Shown here: in pieces, positions 59,713 to 64,000 of the stretch | How the letters are laid out: the number at the start of each line of letters is the position of its first letter | Position numbering within the stretch: the stretch's first letter is position 1 | NCBI GenBank assembly: GCA_045105115.1 | Contig: JBGCDE010000065.1 | Coordinates: forward strand, 62,001 to 126,000 | DNA length: 64,000 nt | Direction: 5' to 3' | Source: JAUIET01 sp045105115 | GTDB taxonomy: Bacteria; Pseudomonadota; Gammaproteobacteria; Pseudomonadales; JAUIET01 | Translations under genes and position numbers: made by a program | Notes under the pieces: generated by a model | Databases searched by the model: none | The model's input: only the letters and a program-made list of their open reading frames with translations | Told to the model about the DNA's origin: nothing

Positions 59713-61032
59713 ATGATTAGCAAACGCGAATTTTCACGCCGTCGACGAAAAGTGATGGCTGAGATGGAACCTGGCAGTATAGCGATTGTGCCTTCGGCCA
59801 GTATCCACACTCGCAACCGCGACACGGAATATCGCTTCCGCCAGGACAGCGATTTCTACTACTTAACCGGGTTTGATGAACCAGATGCCGTTGCGGTGTT
59901 GATGCCTGAGCGTGAACATGGCGAGTTTGTGCTGTTTTGTCAGGAGCGCGACCCTACTCTTGAGTTGTGGACCGGTTATCGCCAAGGCCCTGAAGGCGCC
60001 TGTAAAAATTACTCAGCCGACGATGCTTTTCCAATCAATGATATTGATGAAATTCTACCGGGCCTGATTGAAGGTCGTGAGCGCGTGTACTACGCGATGG
60101 GTCGCAACGCTGAGTTTGATCAGCAGTTGATGCAGTGGGTGAATACCATTCGCAATCAGGCGCGAACCGGTGCGCAGCCTCCGGGTGAATTTCTGGACCT
60201 GAACTATCTATTGCATGAGCTGCGATTAATCAAGAGTGCCGCAGAGATTCGCGAGATGCAAACTGCTGCGGATATTTCAGTGCGCGCACATAAGCGCGCT
60301 ATCAAGGCGTGTAAGCCGGGTCGCTATGAATATCACCTGGAAGCGGAGTTAATGCACGAATTTATGCAGGCCGGATGCCGTCACGCTGCTTACGAAAGTA
60401 TTGTAGGCAGCGGTAAAAACGCCTGCATATTGCATTACACCCAAAACCGGGATGAGTTGGTAGATGGCGATCTCGTGCTTATCGATGCAGGGTGTGAATA
60501 TGGTTACTACGCGTCCGATATCACTCGAACGTTTCCGGTCAGTGGCAAGTTTAGTAAACCGCAAAGAGCTCTTTACGATCTGGTTTTAAAATCACAATTG
60601 GCTGCGATAAAGTCAACCAAGGCAGGGCGTCACTGGAATGAGCCACATGAAGCCTGCGTGAGGGTGCTTACCGAAGGATTGCTAGAACTAGGCTTGCTGA
60701 AGGGTAAGCTAGAGACTCTAATAAAAAAGGAAGCGTATAGACCGTTTTACATGCATAGAACAGGTCACTGGTTGGGGATGGATGTTCATGACGTGGGTGA
60801 TTATCGAGTTGGAGAAGAATGGCGCCAGCTTGAGCCGGGTATGGTTCTAACCGTTGAGCCTGGGTTGTACATCGCCCCTGACAACAAAAAAGTAGACAAG
60901 CAGTGGCGCGGTATCGGCATTCGAATTGAAGACGATGTGTTGGTTACCTTACAAGGCCCGGAAGTGCTAACGAAAGCCCTGCCCAAGAAAGCCGCCGACA
61001 TAGAAAAAATGATGGGCGGGCGCCGCAAATGA
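59713..61032 (+). CDS. pepP: Xaa-Pro aminopeptidase PepP
   Basis: PepP removes the N-terminal residue when proline is second. It has the aminopeptidase P N-terminal domain (YRFRQDSDFYYLTGFDEPDA) and a pita-bread metal domain with ligands in LVLIDAGCEYGYYASDITRT (two Asp), MHRTGHWLGMDVHDVG (His), MVLTVEPGLYI (Glu) and GIGIRIEDDVLV (Glu). The length of 439 is typical. It overlaps the next gene by 4 bp. Confidence 0.96.
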   Translation: MISKREFSRRRRKVMAEMEPGSIAIVPSASIHTRNRDTEYRFRQDSDFYYLTGFDEPDAVAVLMPEREHGEFVLFCQERDPTLELWTGYRQGPEGACKNYSADDAFPINDIDEILPGLIEGRERVYYAMGRNAEFDQQLMQWVNTIRNQARTGAQPPGEFLDLNYLLHELRLIKSAAEIREMQTAADISVRAHKRAIKACKPGRYEYHLEAELMHEFMQAGCRHAAYESIVGSGKNACILHYTQNRDELVDGDLVLIDAGCEYGYYASDITRTFPVSGKFSKPQRALYDLVLKSQLAAIKSTKAGRHWNEPHEACVRVLTEGLLELGLLKGKLETLIKKEAYRPFYMHRTGHWLGMDVHDVGDYRVGEEWRQLEPGMVLTVEPGLYIAPDNKKVDKQWRGIGIRIEDDVLVTLQGPEVLTKALPKKAADIEKMMGGRRK

Positions 61033-62279
61033 CAAGCCCGCCGGGTGACAGTGTCGAACATTATGACATCGCCATTGTCGGCGGTGGCATGGCTGGTCTG
61101 GCGTTGGCGGCCTCACTTAAGCACAGCGCACTGCGCGTAGCATTAGTAGAGGGCAAGGGTTTGCCGAGCATAGAGAGCGAACCCTCCCAGGCTTTCCCGC
61201 CGAAGTCTGATCTCAGCGCCTATGATGCGCGCGTCAGCGCCTTAACGCCCGCCAGTGTTGAATTGCTGAGTGATATCGGCGCCTGGCGCTTTGTTGAGTC
61301 TGCCAGGCATCGGCCTTTTCAGGCAATGCATGTGTGGGACGCAATGGGAACCGCGGGCTTACACTTCACTGCGCAGGAAGTAGACGCGCCGATGCTGGGT
61401 TGTATTGTTGAAAACACCGTCACGCTGGACGCTTTGTATCGCACGTTGCAGCGTGCACACAATTTGGATGTGTATTGTCCGAGAACACTGGTTGCATTGC
61501 GCACCAGTTCAGATGTTGGTGCTGTTCAGCAGCTAGACCTTGATGACGGCTGCACCTTGCAGGCACAGCTGGTGGTGGCTGCCGATGGTGGCAACTCGCA
61601 AGTGCGTCAGCTTGCCGAGTTCGACTCGCGGCATTGGAGTTACCAGCAAAAAGCGATTGTAGCAACTGTGCGAACGGCCAAATCGCATGAGAACACTGCG
61701 TGGCAGCGTTTTTTACCCGAAGGCCCTCTGGCGTTTTTGCCTCTGGCTGATCCTGAACAAAGATTGAGTTCCATCGTTTGGTCGGCCGACACAGACGTAG
61801 CTGAATCAATTTTGCACAGTGATGATGATCAGTTCAGACGGTCGCTGGAACGCGCTTTCGAATCGCAGCTTGGCGCTATCGAGGCGACATCGCGTAGATA
61901 TTGTTTTCCTTTGCAACAAAATCACGCGACAGATTACGTGAAGCCCGGGATTGCACTGATAGGAGATGCGGCTCATGTTATTCATCCGCTGGCGGGTCAA
62001 GGCGTAAATCTGGGGCTGAAAGACGTCGACATACTGAGTAAAGAAATATTACGCGCCTTAGACGCCGGCGTAAGCCTGGGCGATGAGTTGTTTCTGCAGC
62101 GCTATCAACGACGCCGAAAATCAGACAACCTGGCGATGATGGCAGCGGTTGAGACCTTTAAGCGCCTGTTTGGCAGTCGCAACCTGCCAATGATTTGGCT
62201 TCGCAATGAGGGCATGCGACGAGTGTCCAGCTTTGCGCCGCTCAAACAGCGCATCGTACGCCACGCCATGGGTTTGTGA
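61029..62279 (+). CDS. FAD-dependent ubiquinone biosynthesis hydroxylase (UbiI/UbiF/UbiH family)
   Basis: The 416-residue protein has the FAD Rossmann motif IAIVGGGMAGLALAASL, the LVVAADGGNSQVRQLA NADPH/FAD segment and the GD motif IALIGDAAHVIHPLAGQGVN. The DARVSALTPASVELLSDIGA and AMHVWDAMGTAGLHF segments look more like UbiI or UbiF than UbiH, but in E. coli ubiH is directly after pepP and ubiI follows. Only one hydroxylase gene is here. It may catalyse one or several ring hydroxylations. The start overlaps the pepP stop. Confidence 0.88.
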   Translation: MTSPPGDSVEHYDIAIVGGGMAGLALAASLKHSALRVALVEGKGLPSIESEPSQAFPPKSDLSAYDARVSALTPASVELLSDIGAWRFVESARHRPFQAMHVWDAMGTAGLHFTAQEVDAPMLGCIVENTVTLDALYRTLQRAHNLDVYCPRTLVALRTSSDVGAVQQLDLDDGCTLQAQLVVAADGGNSQVRQLAEFDSRHWSYQQKAIVATVRTAKSHENTAWQRFLPEGPLAFLPLADPEQRLSSIVWSADTDVAESILHSDDDQFRRSLERAFESQLGAIEATSRRYCFPLQQNHATDYVKPGIALIGDAAHVIHPLAGQGVNLGLKDVDILSKEILRALDAGVSLGDELFLQRYQRRRKSDNLAMMAAVETFKRLFGSRNLPMIWLRNEGMRRVSSFAPLKQRIVRHAMGL

Positions 62280-62369
62280 CCTGAATCGAATAATCCGCAT
62301 CTGCAGGCTTGTTTTTGGAAGGCCCGCCGTTAGAATAAAAGGCTTTGCTATCCATAATCGAGGGCTCCC

Positions 62370-62756
62370 ATGACCAGTACACCAGATGATCTCCACTACG
62401 CTGAAACTCACGAGTGGGCACGATTGGAAGACGATGGTCTGGTCAGCGTTGGTATTAGTGATCATGCTCAGGAAGCATTGGGTGACATCGTTTACGTGGA
62501 AGTGCCTGAAGTAGGTGCAACCCTGACTGCGGGTGAGCAAGCGGGCGTTGTTGAGTCCGTAAAAGCGGCCTCTGATATCTACAGCCCGCTGCAGGGTGAA
62601 GTGGTTGAGGTGAATGAAGGCCTGGAAGACCAGCCGGAAACCGTCAATGGCAGCCCTTATGAAGATGGCTGGATTTTCAGGATCAAACCTGAGACTGCGG
62701 ATTTCTCGCATTTACTCGATGCTGAGGCTTACAATCAGCAATGTGAGGACGAGTGA
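62370..62756 (+). CDS. gcvH: Glycine cleavage system H protein GcvH
   Basis: GcvH shuttles the aminomethyl group of glycine on a lipoyl arm. The 128-residue protein has the lipoyl lysine at residue 65 in VVESVKAASDIYSPLQGEVV. A GAGGG ribosome site precedes the ATG. gcvT and gcvP are not adjacent, unlike in E. coli, where gcvTHP follow ubiI. Its stop overlaps the rppH GTG start by 4 bp. It could also serve in lipoate supply. Confidence 0.95.
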   Translation: MTSTPDDLHYAETHEWARLEDDGLVSVGISDHAQEALGDIVYVEVPEVGATLTAGEQAGVVESVKAASDIYSPLQGEVVEVNEGLEDQPETVNGSPYEDGWIFRIKPETADFSHLLDAEAYNQQCEDE

Positions 62757-63238
62757 TAGACCGCGATGGATTTCGCCCGAATGTTGGTATTATGGTTGCA
62801 AATGGCCATGGTCAAGTGCTGTGGGCGCGCCGTATAGGTCAAGACGCCTGGCAGTTTCCGCAGGGCGGTATCAATCGCGACGAAACCCCTGAAGAGGCTC
62901 TGTATAGAGAGCTTGGCGAAGAGATTGGTCTGCAGGCCGAAGACGTCGAGTTACTGGCTACAACACGTGGCTGGTTGCGTTACAAGCTACCCAAACGACT
63001 GATTCGAAAAGGCAGTAAGCCGGTCTGTATTGGGCAAAAGCAAAAATGGTTTTTACTGCGGCTGGTGGGCACTGAAGATCGAATTCGTTTTGATGTTGAC
63101 GAGAAACCCGAATTCGACGGCTGGCGGTGGGTCAGTTACTGGTATCCAATGGGTGATGTGGTTGCGTTCAAGCGTGAGGTGTATCGCAAAGCCTTGCTAG
63201 AGCTTGCGCCTGCGCATAGCAAGCTGGTTGCCAGCTAA
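62753..63238 (+). CDS. rppH: RNA pyrophosphohydrolase RppH
   Basis: RppH removes pyrophosphate from the 5' end of mRNAs to begin decay. The Nudix box GGINRDETPEEALYRELGEE is intact with its acidic residues. The start MIDRDGFRPNVGIMVANGHG and the segment FDGWRWVSYWYPMGDVVAFK are typical. The GTG at 62753 overlaps gcvH, and the stop overlaps the ptsP ATG by 1 bp. The rppH-ptsP order is conserved in E. coli. Confidence 0.95.
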   Translation: MIDRDGFRPNVGIMVANGHGQVLWARRIGQDAWQFPQGGINRDETPEEALYRELGEEIGLQAEDVELLATTRGWLRYKLPKRLIRKGSKPVCIGQKQKWFLLRLVGTEDRIRFDVDEKPEFDGWRWVSYWYPMGDVVAFKREVYRKALLELAPAHSKLVAS

Positions 63239-64000
63239 TGGCCGATACCATGATGCTCAGCTCATTGCGTCAAATCATCCAGGAGGTGAACACCGCGCCG
63301 TCGCTGCAGAAGGCGCTGGATTTGATTGTGCATAAGGTGCGCAGCGCCATGGGCACCGAGGTGTGCTCGGTATACATGCTGGATTCCGTCAGCGGTAATT
63401 ACGTATTCGCGGCCACTGAAGGGCTTAACTCAGAGTTGCTCGGCAAAGTCTCACTGTCGGTGAATGAGGGCTTGATTGGCCAGGTCGCTGCGCGCGAAGA
63501 GCCCTTGAATCTTGATCGGGCTGAGAAACATCCGGCGTATAAATACTTCCCTGAAATTGGCGAAGAGAGTTTCAATGCCTTTTTGGGCGCGCCGATTATC
63601 CACCAGCGTAAAGTGCTTGGTGTACTGACTGTGCAACAGCGTGAAAGTCGCCGCTTCGATGAGAGCGAAGAGGCCTTTCTGGTCACTATGTCTGCGCAGT
63701 TAGCGGGGGTTATTGCTCACGCCGAGGCCACTGGCGCGCTTGATCAGGTGTCGAGTAGCGCCACACCGGTACGAAGGCCTGCACGATTTAAAGGTGTTCC
63801 AGGCGCTCCTGGCATCGCAATGGGCGAAGCGATTGTTGTGTCATCGCCGGCCGATCTAAATACCGTTCCAGATCGAATAGCAGCTGACATTGACGCCGAG
63901 CTAGAATTTTTCTGGAGCAGTTTGGCCCAAGTTCGAAACGATATTGAACAGTTGGGTACTACGCTTGCCGGACAGTTGCGGCCGGAAGAGCGTGCGCTAT
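63238..64000 (+). CDS. ptsP: PTS-Ntr phosphoenolpyruvate phosphotransferase PtsP, cut by window end
   Basis: The open frame from ATG 63238 continues past the window end (254 codons seen). Residues about 20-170 form a GAF domain (SLQKALDLIVHKVRSAMGTE, then GLIGQVAAREEPLNLDRAEK) typical of EI-Ntr. From about residue 185 the EI N-terminal domain begins (RFKGVPGAPGIAMGEAIVV). The phosphohistidine and PEP domains lie beyond the window. PtsP starts the nitrogen-related PTS relay to PtsO and PtsN. Confidence 0.93.
   Translation, partial: MADTMMLSSLRQIIQEVNTAPSLQKALDLIVHKVRSAMGTEVCSVYMLDSVSGNYVFAATEGLNSELLGKVSLSVNEGLIGQVAAREEPLNLDRAEKHPAYKYFPEIGEESFNAFLGAPIIHQRKVLGVLTVQQRESRRFDESEEAFLVTMSAQLAGVIAHAEATGALDQVSSSATPVRRPARFKGVPGAPGIAMGEAIVVSSPADLNTVPDRIAADIDAELEFFWSSLAQVRNDIEQLGTTLAGQLRPEERAL

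Noticed and set aside
62280..62369. Glycine riboswitch before gcvH
   Set aside because: The gap is 90 bp with no tandem aptamer-like stems.

Overview
This 64 kb window is a dense stretch of chromosomal housekeeping genes from a gammaproteobacterium. Gene order in several blocks matches Pseudomonas and its relatives: slmA/argB/algC/coaBC/radC, rpmB-rpmG-mutM/coaD, ftsY-ftsE-ftsX-rpoH, yggS-proC-yggT-metX-metW with rdgB-hemW, pilT-pilU, the pil-chp chemosensory cluster, metK-ahcY-metF, tkt-epd-pgk-aldolase, and zapA/6S RNA/ygfA with pepP-ubi and rppH-ptsP. Base composition looks even and near 50-55% GC by eye. I see no phage genes, insertion sequences, CRISPR arrays, tRNAs or rRNAs. The species cannot be named from the sequence alone.

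Layout. 0-13 kb: a truncated coiled-coil ORF, slmA, argB, a long membrane-anchored algC, coaBC, radC, an AsmA-like protein, a Kef-type antiporter, ribosomal proteins L28 and L33, mutM, coaD and rsmD. 13-19 kb: ftsYEX, rpoH, a DUF423 protein, trmB and a double-cupin ChrR-like protein. 19-26 kb: a leftward gene string from yggS to hemW covering proline and methionine synthesis, nucleotide-pool cleaning and a heme-associated radical SAM protein. 26-42.5 kb: type IV pilus motility (pilT, pilU, a TonB-like protein, pilGHIJ-chpA-chpC), with ruvX, yqgE and gshB inside. 42.5-48 kb: a leftward activated-methyl-cycle operon (ArsR-methyltransferase regulator, metK, ahcY, metF, rsmE). 48-57 kb: central carbon genes (tkt, epd, pgk, class I aldolase), an alpha/beta hydrolase, rpiA and ilvA. 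57-64 kb: two paralogous micropeptides, ygfA, 6S RNA, zapA and a zapB-like gene, then ygfB-type, pepP, a ubiquinone hydroxylase, gcvH, rppH and the start of ptsP.

The clearest non-coding signals are regulatory. A near-perfect CIRCE operator (HrcA site) lies over a candidate vegetative promoter 25 bp before rpoH, with a sigma-32-like promoter further upstream. A perfect 24-bp palindrome lies upstream of the ArsR-methyltransferase gene that leads metK-ahcY-metF, which fits SahR-type control. The 6S RNA gene is between zapA and ygfA. Other points of interest are two tandem paralogous small membrane peptides (51 and 29 codons) too short for ordinary gene calling, a 148-bp element with 30-bp inverted ends, a twelve-copy hexamer repeat inside chpA, and a Chp system with no pilK or chpB beside it. 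I found no wholly new multi-gene system. The micropeptide pair and the rpoH control region are the best leads.
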